Of a stretch of 64,000 bases of DNA, positions 9,919 to 21,333 are shown piece after piece. This DNA comes from Streptococcus suis (GTDB lineage Bacteria; Bacillota; Bacilli; Lactobacillales; Streptococcaceae). The notes under the pieces were generated by a model. The model saw nothing but the letters and a program-made list of their open reading frames with translations, was not told the DNA's origin and searched no databases. Made by a program: the position numbers and the translations under genes. The stretch spans positions 119,978 to 183,977 of the forward strand of contig JAKTNK010000002.1 of NCBI GenBank assembly GCA_029593465.1, read 5' to 3'. The first letter of the stretch is position 1; each line of letters opens with the position of its first letter.

Positions 9919-10987
9919 ACGAACAATTCTACTAACAGGTGGCGGTACCGTTGGACATGTGACCTTGAATCTGATTCTCATTCCTAAACTGATTCAAGAT
10001 GGTTGGGATGTCCATTATATTGGTGATAAAGATGGTATTGAGTACAAGGAAATCCAGCGTTTAGAGGAAGCTGTTACCTTCCATGCGATTGCTACTGGTA
10101 AGCTAAGACGTTACTTTTCATGGCAAAATCTAGCGGATGTGTTCAAGGTTGGATTTGGTATCTTGCAATCCTTGGTGATTATTGCCAAGGTTAGACCCCA
10201 AGCCCTCTTTTCAAAAGGTGGGTTCGTCTCTGTTCCACCGGTTATCGCTGCTAAGTGTCTCGGTGTTCCTGTATTTGTTCATGAATCAGATTTATCCATG
10301 GGATTGGCCAATAAAATAGCCTATAAGTTTGCGACAAAGATGTACACAACCTTTGAGCCAGAGCAAGACTTGGCTAAAGCAGAGCATATCGGTGCCATCA
10401 CCAAGGTTAAGCCTTATTCTATCCAAGATGAACATCTGGTTGATTTTATCAAGGAGCGATTTGACACTGATAAAAAAACAATTCTGTTTATTGGAGGTTC
10501 AGCTGGAGCTAAGATTTTCAATGATTTTGTCACAGAGCATCAGGAGGAATTGACTGAACGCTACAATGTTATCAATATCACAGGAGAAGCTAATCTCAAT
10601 GCCTTAGATGCTGGTCTCTATCGTGTTGACTATGTAACGGATCTTTATCAACCACTACTGCAGTTGGCTGACGTTGTCGTGACACGTGGCGGCTCTAACA
10701 CGATTTTTGAATTGGTCGCTTTGCAAAAATTACATGTCATTGTTCCCTTGGGCAAAGATGCCAGTCGAGGTGACCAGCTAGAAAATGCCGCATACTTTGA
10801 AAAAAGAGGTTATGCCTTACAATTATCAGAGAAAGACCTCACTTTTGAGGCGCTAAACACAAAACTAAGTGAGCTGATTTCTCAGTCTTCTCAGTTTGAA
10901 GAAGCCATGCGAAATAGTCAAGATTTGACTTCTCAACAAGCTTTCTACCTTGATTTGATAGAGGCGATTGAGGCGGCAAAAGGGTAA
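9911..10987 (+). CDS. murG: UDP-N-acetylglucosamine--lipid I N-acetylglucosaminyl transferase
   Basis: MurG adds GlcNAc to lipid I on the inner membrane face, giving lipid II. The glycine-rich loop TGGGTVGHV near the N-terminus, the central [15 protein letters not shown], the second loop [10 protein letters not shown] and the UDP-GlcNAc site [12 protein letters not shown] are all present. Start ATG 9911 (358 aa) is preferred to the in-frame GTG at 9902, because AAAGGTG is spaced correctly only for the ATG and because the protein then begins [12 protein letters not shown]. It overlaps murD by 8 nt, and divIB begins 5 nt after its stop. Confidence 0.96.
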   Translation: MHKRTILLTGGGTVGHVTLNLILIPKLIQDGWDVHYIGDKDGIEYKEIQRLEEAVTFHAIATGKLRRYFSWQNLADVFKVGFGILQSLVIIAKVRPQALFSKGGFVSVPPVIAAKCLGVPVFVHESDLSMGLANKIAYKFATKMYTTFEPEQDLAKAEHIGAITKVKPYSIQDEHLVDFIKERFDTDKKTILFIGGSAGAKIFNDFVTEHQEELTERYNVINITGEANLNALDAGLYRVDYVTDLYQPLLQLADVVVTRGGSNTIFELVALQKLHVIVPLGKDASRGDQLENAAYFEKRGYALQLSEKDLTFEALNTKLSELISQSSQFEEAMRNSQDLTSQQAFYLDLIEAIEAAKG

Positions 10988-10991
10988 AAGG

Positions 10992-12005
10992 ATGTCAAAA
11001 GATAAGGAAAGAAGCACTCATTCTGAGAAGGACGAGCCCGTTTTAACAGAGTGGCAAAAACGAAATCAAGAATTTTTAAAGAAAAAAGAACAAGATAAGG
11101 CTGAGCAAGAAGAGGCTGAAAAACGCTTGCAGGAGCTAAGACGAGCCCAATTTTTAGGTGACGAAACAGCTGTTGATAAGGAGGCTAAAGTCACCAAAAC
11201 TAAGCCTAAGAAAGTCAAAAAAAAGAAAGCAAAGAAAGAACCAAGGCCTAAAAAGGTGAAGCCAAAAAATCCCAATCGGCAACGATTTACCCTTGTTTTG
11301 CTCGTGGCAGTAGCGACCTTGCTCTTTTCGCTTTTTATGATTAGCCCTTTGAGCACGTCAAAGACCTTGGAGGTAGCTGGTGAGTCACATACAACAGCTG
11401 AAGCTGTCAAGGAAGCTTCTGGTATTAAGGCTGATGATTATTTGACAACTGTTTATTGGAATAGACAGCGTATTGCCAATAAGGTGGTTCAAGATGACCC
11501 ATGGGTGGCAAAAGCCCAAGTAGCTTTTGAATTTCCTAATCATTTCACCATTCAGGTGAAGGAATACCAAATCACAGCTTATCGTCTGCAAAAAGACAGC
11601 TACTATCCGATTTTGTCCAACGGACAGGTGGTTGATGAGCTAGTCTCAAAACTACCAGAGCAGTTTTTAAGTGTTAATTTAAAAACTCAAAACGAAGTAG
11701 CAACCTTTATGAAAGCTTGGAGAGCATTACCAAAATCGATTCGGCAACAGATTCAATCGGTTTCAAACAAAGCTTCTAAATCCACCAAGGATTTAGTGGA
11801 GCTAAAAATGTATGATGGTAATACGGTTCTTGTTCCCTTATCAAAGATGACTGAACGATTGCCTTATTATTCACAAGTCGTCAAAAAAATGATGATGCCC
11901 GGTGTCATTGACATGGAAGTTGGCATTTACGTGACAGCTGAAACATCAGGCAGTGATGACACGCAAAACGCTTCATCAGAGGCAACCGAACCTTCAGGGA
12001 ATTGA
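10992..12005 (+). CDS. divIB: Cell division protein DivIB/FtsQ
   Basis: DivIB is a bitopic division protein that works with FtsL and DivIC at the septum. Layout: a long lysine/glutamate-rich cytoplasmic tail (residues 1-95, coiled-coil-like, with the LTEWQKRNQEFLKKK motif), one membrane helix (about 96-118), an extracellular POTRA region starting at TLEVAGESHTTAEAV, the FtsQ-type beta domain, and an acidic Ser/Thr tail. Start ATG 10992 gives 337 aa and is supported by AAAAGGG 7 nt upstream. It is the last gene of the murD-murG-divIB unit, closed by a strong terminator 97 nt later. Confidence 0.93.
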   Translation: MSKDKERSTHSEKDEPVLTEWQKRNQEFLKKKEQDKAEQEEAEKRLQELRRAQFLGDETAVDKEAKVTKTKPKKVKKKKAKKEPRPKKVKPKNPNRQRFTLVLLVAVATLLFSLFMISPLSTSKTLEVAGESHTTAEAVKEASGIKADDYLTTVYWNRQRIANKVVQDDPWVAKAQVAFEFPNHFTIQVKEYQITAYRLQKDSYYPILSNGQVVDELVSKLPEQFLSVNLKTQNEVATFMKAWRALPKSIRQQIQSVSNKASKSTKDLVELKMYDGNTVLVPLSKMTERLPYYSQVVKKMMMPGVIDMEVGIYVTAETSGSDDTQNASSEATEPSGN

Positions 12006-12101
12006 GCATCTTCCTAGCTGTTTAAAGCTGGAAAAAGCTAATAAGAGACAAGCATTTTATGAAGGCTGAAAGTCGCGTCGTCTTGTTTACATTTCTATAA
12101 C

Positions 12102-12136
12102 AAAAAGCACAAAATCTATTTATTTTGTGCTTTTTT
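12102..12136 (+). terminator. Terminator after divIB
   Basis: 14-bp perfect stem AAAAAGCACAAAAT/ATTTTGTGCTTTTT with a 6-nt loop and a T run, the strongest of the division region. The ftsA -10 box begins 4 nt further on. Confidence 0.9.
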
Positions 12137-12137
12137 A

Positions 12138-12146
12138 TGTTATAAT
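12138..12146 (+). promoter_or_regulatory. Extended -10 promoter of ftsA
   Basis: TGTTATAAT (TGn plus consensus -10 at 12141-12146). No good -35 is seen; that position lies in the terminator stem just upstream. The predicted leader to ftsA is about 65 nt. Confidence 0.55.
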
Positions 12147-12217
12147 ATGCTTTGAATAATTCCGCCCTTGTGTGGTGTATAGAATAGTAAGTAATGGAAA
12201 GAATGAGAGGTTGGGTA

Positions 12218-13585
12218 ATGGCAAGAAACGGCTTTTTTACGGGCTTAGATATCGGTACTAGCTCGATTAAAGTGCTCGTTGCAGAATACATTGATGGCGA
12301 AATGAATGTGATTGGTGTTAGTAACATCAAAAGTTCAGGTGTCAAAGATGGTATTATTGTCGATATTGACGCAGCAGCAAAAGAAATTAAATTAGCAATT
12401 GAACAAGCAGAAGAAAAATCAGGGATTTCCATTGAAAAAATAAACGTAGGTCTTCCAGCAAATCTGCTGCAAATTGAACCTACCCAAGGGATGATTCCAG
12501 TTACCAGTGAATCAAAAGAAATTAAAGATGAAGATGTTGAAAGTGTGGTCAAGTCTGCCTTAACAAAAAGCATCACCCCAGAACGTGAGGTGATTTCTTT
12601 AATTCCTGAGGAATTTATCGTTGATAGTTTCCAAGGGATACGAGACCCTCGAGGCATGATGGGGATTCGCTTAGAAATGCGTGGTCTTCTCTATACAGGT
12701 CCAACAACAATTTTACACAATCTTCGCAAAACCGTTGAACGTGCTGGTATTTCTGTTGAAAACATTATCATCTCACCCCTAGCCATGACAAAATCCGTCT
12801 TAAACGAAGGCGAGCGTGAGTTTGGTGCAACAGTTATTGATATGGGCGGTGGACAAACAACCGTTGCCTCAATGAGAGCCCAAGAACTCCAATACACCAA
12901 TATTTATCCAGAAGGTGGCGACTATGTCACAAAGGATATTTCAAAAGTCTTGAAGACCTCTCTTCAAATTGCAGAAGCTTTGAAATTTAATTTCGGCAAT
13001 GCCAATGTTAAAGAAGCTAGCGCAACGGATAGCGTACAAGTTGAAGTAGTTGGTAGTGATACTCCTGTTGATGTCACCGAAAAATACCTTGCTGAAATCA
13101 TCTCAGCGCGTATTAAGCATGTCCTAGATCGTGTTAAACAAGATTTGGAACGTGGTCGTTTGTTAGAATTACCAGGAGGCATTGTCATTGTTGGTGGTGG
13201 TGCTATCTTGCCCGGTGTGGTTGACATTGCTCAAGAAGTTTTTGGGACCAAGGTCAAACTATTTGTCCCTCATCAAGTTGGTATCCGTAATCCAATGTTT
13301 GCTAATGTTATAGGCTTGGTTGAATATGTCGGTACTCTGACGGAGGTTGATATTATTGCTCAATCGGCAGTGACCGGCGAAGAGCTCCTTCGTCGTAAGC
13401 CAATTGATATTGACGAGAGATATACTATGTCTCAGACACAGTCAACTTTTCAAACAGTCCCTGTCTATAACGAAGAAAATCATTTTGACGAAGAAGTCAA
13501 TTTCCAAGAAGCTCCTAAAGCACACGAACCCAAACAAAATTTTGGTGATAAAGTTCGTGGTCTCTTTGGTAGTATGTTTGATTAA
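12218..13585 (+). CDS. ftsA: Cell division protein FtsA (actin-like membrane tether)
   Basis: FtsA is an actin-fold ATPase that ties FtsZ filaments to the membrane. The phosphate-1 motif GLDIGTSSIKVLVAE opens the protein, the SHS2/1C insertion follows, phosphate-2 is VIDMGGGQTTVA, and the adenosine motif is GGIVIVGGGAILPG. The C-terminal amphipathic membrane-targeting helix is DKVRGLFGSMFD. Start ATG 12218 (455 aa) was chosen for AGAGG 7 nt upstream and the family start MARNGFFTGLDIG; an ATG at 12194 is in frame but unsupported. It is the first gene of the ftsA-to-divIVA operon. Confidence 0.96.
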   Translation: MARNGFFTGLDIGTSSIKVLVAEYIDGEMNVIGVSNIKSSGVKDGIIVDIDAAAKEIKLAIEQAEEKSGISIEKINVGLPANLLQIEPTQGMIPVTSESKEIKDEDVESVVKSALTKSITPEREVISLIPEEFIVDSFQGIRDPRGMMGIRLEMRGLLYTGPTTILHNLRKTVERAGISVENIIISPLAMTKSVLNEGEREFGATVIDMGGGQTTVASMRAQELQYTNIYPEGGDYVTKDISKVLKTSLQIAEALKFNFGNANVKEASATDSVQVEVVGSDTPVDVTEKYLAEIISARIKHVLDRVKQDLERGRLLELPGGIVIVGGGAILPGVVDIAQEVFGTKVKLFVPHQVGIRNPMFANVIGLVEYVGTLTEVDIIAQSAVTGEELLRRKPIDIDERYTMSQTQSTFQTVPVYNEENHFDEEVNFQEAPKAHEPKQNFGDKVRGLFGSMFD

Positions 13586-13592
13586 AAAGTGA

Positions 13593-14924
<1,332 letters not shown>

Positions 14925-14932
14925 GTGATGTT

Positions 14933-15601
14933 ATGGATTTAGAAAAAAATATAACGACGATTTTTCAACAAGTTGATAAGGCAATGCAAGCAGCTGGACG
15001 TGAGGATTCTGTATCGGTTATTGCAGTGACAAAATACGTGGATGCTGACATAGCCAAGGAACTTGTGGATAAAGGCGTTACCCATATTGGAGAAAATCGC
15101 GTTGATAAATTTTTGGACAAATACCATCAGTTGGCTGATAAGCCAGTCACCTGGCATCTGATTGGGAGCCTTCAACGTCGAAAAGTAAAAGATGTGATTA
15201 ATTACGTTGACTACTTTCATGCCTTGGATTCGGTGAAGCTAGCCCAAGAAATCAATAAGCGAGCAGAACACGTGATTAACTGCTTTTTACAAGTTAATGT
15301 ATCTGAAGAAGCTAGCAAACATGGTTTTTTGAGGGAGGAGCTTGATGAAGCTCTAGTGCAATTGGCAGAATTGCCCAATATTAATCTTGTTGGTCTAATG
15401 ACAATGGCTCCTTTAACTGCTAGTCAGTCTGAGCTAGGAGAATTGTTTGCGACAACTTACCAATTAAAAGAAGAGATAAGAGCTAAAAAAATAAAGAATA
15501 TGCCGATGACAGAGTTAAGCATGGGGATGAGTGGTGATTACAAACTGGCGATTCAACATGGTGCGACATTTGTTAGAATTGGTACAGCTTTCTTTCAGTA
15601 G
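14933..15601 (+). CDS. ylmE: YggS-family pyridoxal-phosphate homeostasis protein
   Basis: COG0325 single-domain PLP-binding barrel protein. Family members buffer pyridoxal phosphate and affect amino-acid pools; no catalytic reaction is established. The PLP lysine motif VIAVTKYVD, the segment GENRVDKFLDKY, HLIGSLQRRK and the phosphate-binding end LSMGMSGDYKLAI are clear. 222 aa is usual. It starts 8 nt after ftsZ with only a weak ribosome site, suggesting translation coupled to ftsZ. The gene keeps the ylmE position found in Bacillus and streptococcal division clusters. Confidence 0.93.
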   Translation: MDLEKNITTIFQQVDKAMQAAGREDSVSVIAVTKYVDADIAKELVDKGVTHIGENRVDKFLDKYHQLADKPVTWHLIGSLQRRKVKDVINYVDYFHALDSVKLAQEINKRAEHVINCFLQVNVSEEASKHGFLREELDEALVQLAELPNINLVGLMTMAPLTASQSELGELFATTYQLKEEIRAKKIKNMPMTELSMGMSGDYKLAIQHGATFVRIGTAFFQ

Positions 15602-15610
15602 GAGAGATTT

Positions 15611-16237
15611 ATGGCATTTAAAGATAAATTTGAAAAAGTAATTTCTTATTTTGATACTGATGACGTTAGTGAGGTTGAAGAGCTAGCGGACACTCTTCCT
15701 CAACAAGAGGGAGATAGAAGGGTCTCAGGAGGCTCATCGCCAGTATCTCAAGATAGACCTGCAAGAGTAGCTAATCAATCTAGCACAATGCAAAGACCGG
15801 CCTCGTTGCATCGTCAACAGCCAACAACTTCAGGACAACGTGATAGGGCCTATCATGAAAGTGGAGCTAGAATGATGCAGCAGAGAAAAGAATCGAAAAG
15901 AATCCCTTCACAAGCTGAGTCTAATGCACAACCATTAGTGCAGCCGACGATTGCTTTGAAATACCCTCGTAAGTATGAAGATGCCACTGAGATTGTTGAC
16001 TTATTAGCAAGTAATGAATGTGTTTTGATCGATTTTCAATACATGCTTGAAGCTCAGGCACGTAGATGCCTTGATTTTGTTGATGGGGCGAGCCGAGTTT
16101 TATCGGGAAATCTCCAAAAAGTAGGGTCTTCTATGTATCTATTAACACCTCAATTTGTAGTGGTTAATATTGAAGAAATAGCGATTCCAAACGCTGGTCA
16201 AGATGTGAATTTTGACTATGATATGAAACGACGGTAA
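15611..16237 (+). CDS. sepF: Cell division protein SepF
   Basis: SepF bundles FtsZ filaments and helps anchor them to the membrane. The short N-terminal amphipathic helix [14 protein letters not shown], a long Ser/Gln/Arg-rich disordered linker (residues 30-115) and the C-terminal SepF core ([41 protein letters not shown]) are visible. 208 aa is typical of streptococci. It sits 9 nt behind ylmE with AGGAGAG as ribosome site. Confidence 0.94.
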   Translation: MAFKDKFEKVISYFDTDDVSEVEELADTLPQQEGDRRVSGGSSPVSQDRPARVANQSSTMQRPASLHRQQPTTSGQRDRAYHESGARMMQQRKESKRIPSQAESNAQPLVQPTIALKYPRKYEDATEIVDLLASNECVLIDFQYMLEAQARRCLDFVDGASRVLSGNLQKVGSSMYLLTPQFVVVNIEEIAIPNAGQDVNFDYDMKRR

Positions 16238-16238
16238 T

Positions 16239-16496
16239 ATGTTTTTATTGTATATAATATTAGTTAGACTAGTACGTATTTATTCGACACTCCTGGTGAT
16301 TTACGCCTTGCTATCTTGGTTTCCAGGAGCTTATTTATCCAAGCCAGGAAGACTCCTTGCTAGTATTGTGGAACCTACTTTGGCTCCATTTAGACGACTA
16401 AGGCTTCAGTTTGGTGGTATCGATTTTACGATTGTTGCGGTTATTTTTGCACTCCAATTATTTCTTAGGTTCATTTCTTACTTACTATTGTTCTGA
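16239..16496 (+). CDS. ylmG: YggT-family membrane protein YlmG
   Basis: 85-residue membrane protein with two hydrophobic helices. The YggT signatures ALLSWFPGAYLSKPGR and VEPTLAPFRRLRLQFGGIDFTIV are clear. The family is linked to division and membrane organisation without a defined biochemical role. It begins 1 nt after sepF, and its stop codon shares a base with the ylmH start (TGATG), so the three genes are tightly coupled. Confidence 0.92.
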   Translation: MFLLYIILVRLVRIYSTLLVIYALLSWFPGAYLSKPGRLLASIVEPTLAPFRRLRLQFGGIDFTIVAVIFALQLFLRFISYLLLF

Positions 16497-17290
16497 TGGA
16501 AAAACAATCTAAATCTTTTTACCAACACTATGATGTGAGTGAGTATCCGTTTATCGATAAGGTTCAAGATATGATTGCTTCTGTTGAGAATACTTACAGT
16601 TTGTATTTGACAGACTTTCTTGATCCTAGACAAGAAGCAATTGTTAAAGAATTAACGGCACAAACCCCTTTGACATTTTATTCAAGTCGTGATATTCTTA
16701 CCGAGGAGTATCATCGAGTCATTATTGCTCCAGATTATTATCGCCTAAATGTCGATGATTTTGAAATTAGCTTACTCTCTATCCAATACGCTAAAAAATT
16801 TAACCAGTTGACACATTCTCAGATAATGGGAACGCTTATTAATCAGCTGGGGATTAAACGCTCTGTATTTGGAGATATTTTAGTAAATGGTAGTGAGGCG
16901 CAGCTATTTTTAAAACAATCAATGGTTGCTTATTTTGAAGCGAATGTGCATAAGATTGCGAAAGTTCCCGTTAAACTTGAATCAATTCCTTTTAGCCAAA
17001 AGATTGAATGGATTGAAGAAGGGAAAGAGCAAGTTTATCTCGTTTCAAGTCTTCGGGTTGATAAGGTTTTATCAGCTGTTTACAAGCTATCGAGACAAGC
17101 GAGCCAGAAGTTAATTCAGTCTCAAAAGGTCAAAGTAAACCATAAAATGATGACAAAAATGACTGATACAGTAATTCCTGGAGACTTACTCAGTGTAAGA
17201 GGATATGGTAGATGTCGTATCGTTGATGATGCTGGGATAACGTCAAAAGGAAAGTATAAATTAGTCGTTAAAAAAATTAGACAGAAATAG
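16496..17290 (+). CDS. ylmH: S4-domain RNA-binding protein YlmH
   Basis: YlmH is an S4-domain protein of the division cluster; family members bind RNA and have recently been tied to rescue of stalled ribosomes. The N-terminal 180 residues form the YlmH-specific domain (PLTFYSSRDILTEEYHRVIIAP, GDILVNGSEAQLFL). The C-terminal S4 motif runs from LRVDKVLSAVYKLSRQ to GDLLSVRGYGRCRI. 264 aa is normal. It overlaps ylmG by one base and leads into divIVA 11 nt later. Confidence 0.93.
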   Translation: MEKQSKSFYQHYDVSEYPFIDKVQDMIASVENTYSLYLTDFLDPRQEAIVKELTAQTPLTFYSSRDILTEEYHRVIIAPDYYRLNVDDFEISLLSIQYAKKFNQLTHSQIMGTLINQLGIKRSVFGDILVNGSEAQLFLKQSMVAYFEANVHKIAKVPVKLESIPFSQKIEWIEEGKEQVYLVSSLRVDKVLSAVYKLSRQASQKLIQSQKVKVNHKMMTKMTDTVIPGDLLSVRGYGRCRIVDDAGITSKGKYKLVVKKIRQK

Positions 17291-17301
17291 AGGAGGTTGT
17301 A

Positions 17302-18171
17302 ATGGCTATTACAGCACTTGATATTAAAGACAAAACATTTAAATTAAAATTTCGAGGGTATAGCGAGGAAGAAGTTAATGAGTTCCTCGATATCGTTGTT
17401 AGAGACTACGAAGCATTAACTCGACAAAATCGTGAACAAGATGCTAAAATTAAAATGCTTGAAGAGAAACTAGCCTACTTTGATGAGATGAAAGAATCAT
17501 TGAGTCAGTCAGTTATTTTGGCACAAGAGACAGCAGAAAAAGTGAAAACGTCTGCTCGTACAGAAGCAGAGAATCTCTTAACTCATGCTAATAATCAAGC
17601 GAGCCTTCTTTTAGAAGAATCTAAGCAAAAAGCAACAGAAATGTTGCGTGATGCGGCTGATGAAGCCAAGCGTGTGGCTTTAGAGACAGAGGATTTGAAG
17701 CGTCAAACACGTGTTTTCCATCAGCGTCTGTTATCTTCTGTTGAAAGTCATTTAGCTTTGGTTAATTCTCCAGAATGGGATGAATTGTTACAACCAACGG
17801 CATCTTATATTCAAAATTCGGATGTTGCCTTTAGAGAGGTCGTGGCTTCTGTTTTGGAAGAAAATGAGGAACTTCCACAGATTGAAGATGAGATGGCGGT
17901 GGATGCAACTCGTCAATTTTCACCAGAAGAGATGGCTGAATTGCAGCGTCGTGTTGAAGAAAGCAATCGTCAGTTGGAAGAAACCATTGCTGGACAGGCA
18001 CCTTTATTGACGGATGACATGCTTTTTGAAACCCAATCATCAGAAGTATTAATTGCGGAAAATGCTTTGGGTGAAGGAGAGTTTCTAACCTTTGAAACGG
18101 ATAGCTCATCTATCGATTCAGAAGTGAATTTAAACGAGACTCAAACATTTAAATTAAATTTTGAAGACTAA
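17302..18171 (+). CDS. divIVA: Cell division/polarity protein DivIVA
   Basis: DivIVA is a coiled-coil scaffold that recognises curved membrane and organises septal and polar growth. The conserved N-terminus ITALDIKDKTFKLKFRGYSEEEVNEFLDIV holds the membrane-binding region. Long heptad-rich coiled coils follow (residues 30-150), and an acidic, low-complexity tail ends TFKLNFED. The start has a very strong AGAGGAGG. 289 aa fits streptococcal DivIVA. It is the last gene of the ftsA operon; no clear terminator separates it from the T-box leader that follows. Confidence 0.95.
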   Translation: MAITALDIKDKTFKLKFRGYSEEEVNEFLDIVVRDYEALTRQNREQDAKIKMLEEKLAYFDEMKESLSQSVILAQETAEKVKTSARTEAENLLTHANNQASLLLEESKQKATEMLRDAADEAKRVALETEDLKRQTRVFHQRLLSSVESHLALVNSPEWDELLQPTASYIQNSDVAFREVVASVLEENEELPQIEDEMAVDATRQFSPEEMAELQRRVEESNRQLEETIAGQAPLLTDDMLFETQSSEVLIAENALGEGEFLTFETDSSSIDSEVNLNETQTFKLNFED

Positions 18172-18182
18172 GAAAAACATAA

Positions 18183-18440
18183 TTTTTTGAGCAAATGCTT
18201 AGCGAACAGGGGATGGTGGGAGCCCTGTCATCCCTACTCAAAAAATGATCATTTTCTTTCTTTCTAGCTGAACCAAGTGAGTAAGCTAGGAGGGGTGAGC
18301 TCCCTTATCAGCTCAAGAGGGAAAAGGCTTTCTTTTGGTGTGCTTATGTATAAGTATTGATAACCAAAGGTATCATGTCTTTTCTGAATTAAGGTGGTAC
18401 CACGAGTTTTCGTCCTTTTTTAGGATGAAAACTTTTTATT
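18183..18440 (+). promoter_or_regulatory. T-box riboswitch leader of ileS (predicted isoleucine specifier AUC)
   Basis: Stem I is closed by TTTTTTGAG (18183-18191) and CTCAAAAAA (18237-18245). The distal arm CAGGG/CCCTG carries GGTGGGAGCC. The specifier on the 3' side reads ATC (18230-18232), an isoleucine codon that agrees with the downstream gene. The T-box sequence AAGGTGGTACCACG lies at 18391-18404. The terminator stem AGTTTTCGTCC/GGATGAAAACT (18405-18433) has a T run. Uncharged tRNA-Ile should pair with specifier and T-box and open the terminator. Confidence 0.92.
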
Positions 18441-18464
18441 TTATAAAGACATAAGGAGTTTTGT

Positions 18465-21257
18465 ATGAAGTTAAAAGATACACTGAATCTTGGAAAAACA
18501 GCTTTTCCAATGCGCGCAGGTCTTCCCAACAAAGAGCCTAAGTGGCAGGCAGAGTGGGAAGAAGCATCTATTTATCAGAAACGTCAAGAATTGAATGCAG
18601 GGAAACCATCTTTCCACTTGCATGATGGCCCTCCATATGCCAATGGTAATATCCATGTTGGCCATGCCCTTAACAAGATTTCAAAAGACATTATTGTGCG
18701 TGCGAAATCAATGTCAGGTTTCTTAGCACCTTTGGTGACAGGATGGGATACCCATGGTTTACCAATTGAACAAGTGTTAGCCAAGCAAGGGGTTAAACGT
18801 AAAGAATTAGACTTGGTTGATTACCTTGAAATGTGTCGCCAATATGCCTTGACCCAAGTTGATAAACAGCTTGCTGACTTTAAACGTTTGGGAGTATCAG
18901 CTGATTGGGACCATTCTTATATCACGCTGGATCCTCAATACGAAGCTGATCAAATTCGCGTGTTTGGTGCTATGGCAGACAAAGGCTATATCTACCGTGG
19001 AGCGAAACCTGTTTACTGGTCATGGTCTTCTGAGTCTGCCTTGGCAGAAGCTGAAATTGAGTATCATGATATTGATTCAACATCATTGTACTATGCTAAC
19101 AAGGTCAAAGATGGTAAAGGTGTTTTAGATACAGATACTTATATCGTTGTTTGGACAACAACTCCATTTACTATTACAGCGTCTCGTGGTTTGACAGTTG
19201 GTGCAGACCTTGATTATGTCGTTGTCAAACCAGAAAATTCTGAACGTAAATACCTTGTTTCTGAAGCACTTGTTGATGCTTTAGCAGAAACGTTTGGTTG
19301 GAATTCCTTTGAAGTCATCTCACGTCATAAGGGTGCGGAATTAGAGTTAATTGTTACTGAGCATCCATGGGACAAGGAAGTGGATGAGCTTGTGATTTTG
19401 GGTGATCATGTTACCACTGACTCGGGTACTGGAATTGTTCATACGGCTCCAGGATTTGGTGAGGATGACTATAATGTCGGTATCAAGTATGGCTTAGAAG
19501 TGGCAGTAACAGTAGATGATCGCGGTGTCATGACAGCTGAAGCTGGTCCTGATTTTGAAGGACAGTTCTATGACAAGGTCGTACCGACTGTTCTTGAAAA
19601 ATTGGGTGACCTATTGCTAGCTAAAGAAGTCATCAACCACTCCTACCCATTTGACTGGCGTACTAAGAAGCCGATCATCTGGCGTGCGGTACCTCAATGG
19701 TTTGCTTCCGTTGATAAATTCCGTCAAGAAATCCTAGATGAAATTGAGAAAACAACCTTCCACCCAACCTGGGGAAAAACTCGTCTTTACAACATGATTC
19801 GTGATCGTGGTGACTGGGTCATTTCACGTCAACGTGCTTGGGGTGTTCCACTTCCAATCTTCTACGCTGAAGATGGCACAGCTATTATGACTAAGGAAGT
19901 TACCGATCATGTTGCTGATTTATTTGAAGAACACGGTTCTATTGTATGGTGGCAGCGTGATGCCAAAGCTCTCCTTCCAGAAGGCTTTACTCATCCAGGT
20001 TCTCCAAATGGTGAATTTACCAAAGAAACAGATATCATGGATGTCTGGTTTGATTCCGGATCATCATGGAACGGTGTGATGAATGCTAGAGAAAACCTTA
20101 ACTACCCAGCTGATTTATACCTTGAAGGGTCTGACCAGTATCGTGGTTGGTTCAACTCATCATTGATTACTTCTGTAGCGGTAAATGGTCATGCTCCTTA
20201 TAAGAGTATCCTATCTCAAGGATTTGTTCTTGACGGTAAGGGTGAAAAAATGTCCAAGTCTAAAGGGAATATCATCTCTCCAGATGATGTAGCCAACCAA
20301 TACGGTGCTGACATTCTTCGTCTTTGGGTAGCTTCAGTTGATACTGATAGCGATGTGCGTGTATCTATGGAGATCCTTGGTCAAGTATCAGAAATCTACC
20401 GTAAAATCCGTAATACCCTTCGTTTCTTATTGGCCAATACAAGTGATTTTAATCCAGTCACAGATGCCGTTGCTTATGACGATTTAGGGGCTGTTGATAA
20501 ATACATGACCATTAAGTTCAATAAGCTTGTGGGAACCATCAATAAGGCTTATGAAGAGTACGATTTTATGACAATCTATAAATCTGTCGTTAACTTCTTG
20601 ACGGTTGATTTGTCTGCTTTCTACCTTGATTTTGCTAAGGACGTGGTTTACGTTGAGGCGGCTAATAGCCTTGAACGCCGTCGTATGCAAACCGTATTCT
20701 ACGATATTTTGGTGAAAATCACTAAACTGTTGACCCCAATTTTACCGCATACGGCTGAAGAGATTTGGTCATACTTAGAGCACGAAGCAGAAGATTACGT
20801 TCAATTATCAGAAATGCCTGTGGCTCAAGAGTTCCCTAATCAAGAAGCGATTTTAGAAGAATGGGCAGCCTTTATGGACTTCCGTACGAAGGCTCAGAAG
20901 GCTCTTGAAGAAGCTCGAACAGCTAAGGTTATTGGTAAATCCTTAGAAGCTCATTTGACTGTTTATGCAAGTGAAGCAGTTAAAACCTTGTTAGCGTCTC
21001 TAGATAGTGATATCGCCCTTCTCTTGATTGTGTCACAATTGACTATCGCTGATGAAGCAGATAAACCAGCTGACGCTGTTTCCTTTGATGGTGTAGCCTT
21101 TAGCGTAGAACGTGCTGAAGGTGAGGTTTGTGAGCGGTCACGTCGTATTGACCCAACTACTCGTATGCGCTCATACGGTGTTAAAGTTTGTGATGCTAGC
21201 GCTAAAGTAATTGAAGAGAACTTCCCTGAAGCAGTAGCAGAAGGATTTGAAGTGTAA
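18465..21257 (+). CDS. ileS: Isoleucyl-tRNA synthetase
   Basis: Charges tRNA-Ile and edits valine. Class I signatures: HVGH at residues 64-67 ([12 protein letters not shown]) and KMSKS at 595-599. The editing domain with [12 protein letters not shown] and the tryptophan-rich WDTHGLPIE are present. Length 930 aa, as in other streptococci. Oddity: the C-terminal zinc-knuckle region keeps only Cys889 and Cys909; the partner positions are Ser892 and Ser912, so the usual four-cysteine site cannot form. Expression is controlled by the T-box leader just upstream. Confidence 0.97.
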   Translation: MKLKDTLNLGKTAFPMRAGLPNKEPKWQAEWEEASIYQKRQELNAGKPSFHLHDGPPYANGNIHVGHALNKISKDIIVRAKSMSGFLAPLVTGWDTHGLPIEQVLAKQGVKRKELDLVDYLEMCRQYALTQVDKQLADFKRLGVSADWDHSYITLDPQYEADQIRVFGAMADKGYIYRGAKPVYWSWSSESALAEAEIEYHDIDSTSLYYANKVKDGKGVLDTDTYIVVWTTTPFTITASRGLTVGADLDYVVVKPENSERKYLVSEALVDALAETFGWNSFEVISRHKGAELELIVTEHPWDKEVDELVILGDHVTTDSGTGIVHTAPGFGEDDYNVGIKYGLEVAVTVDDRGVMTAEAGPDFEGQFYDKVVPTVLEKLGDLLLAKEVINHSYPFDWRTKKPIIWRAVPQWFASVDKFRQEILDEIEKTTFHPTWGKTRLYNMIRDRGDWVISRQRAWGVPLPIFYAEDGTAIMTKEVTDHVADLFEEHGSIVWWQRDAKALLPEGFTHPGSPNGEFTKETDIMDVWFDSGSSWNGVMNARENLNYPADLYLEGSDQYRGWFNSSLITSVAVNGHAPYKSILSQGFVLDGKGEKMSKSKGNIISPDDVANQYGADILRLWVASVDTDSDVRVSMEILGQVSEIYRKIRNTLRFLLANTSDFNPVTDAVAYDDLGAVDKYMTIKFNKLVGTINKAYEEYDFMTIYKSVVNFLTVDLSAFYLDFAKDVVYVEAANSLERRRMQTVFYDILVKITKLLTPILPHTAEEIWSYLEHEAEDYVQLSEMPVAQEFPNQEAILEEWAAFMDFRTKAQKALEEARTAKVIGKSLEAHLTVYASEAVKTLLASLDSDIALLLIVSQLTIADEADKPADAVSFDGVAFSVERAEGEVCERSRRIDPTTRMRSYGVKVCDASAKVIEENFPEAVAEGFEV

Positions 21258-21267
21258 GTCTAATGCA

Positions 21268-21300
21268 AAAAAGAACTAGATAGTCTCTAGTTCTTTTTTG
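21268..21300 (+). terminator. Terminator after ileS
   Basis: AGAACTAGA/TCTAGTTCT stem with a 5-nt loop and six T, 11 nt after the ileS stop. Confidence 0.85.
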
Positions 21301-21306
21301 TGTTCA

Positions 21307-21333
21307 CAAAAAAACAAGTCTTATCGACTTGTT
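21307..21333 (-). terminator. Terminator of the minus-strand DUF1827 gene
   Basis: AACAAGTC/GACTTGTT stem (21313-21320 with 21326-21333) which, read on the minus strand, is followed by a run of seven T. It overlaps the gene's stop codon. Confidence 0.7.
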
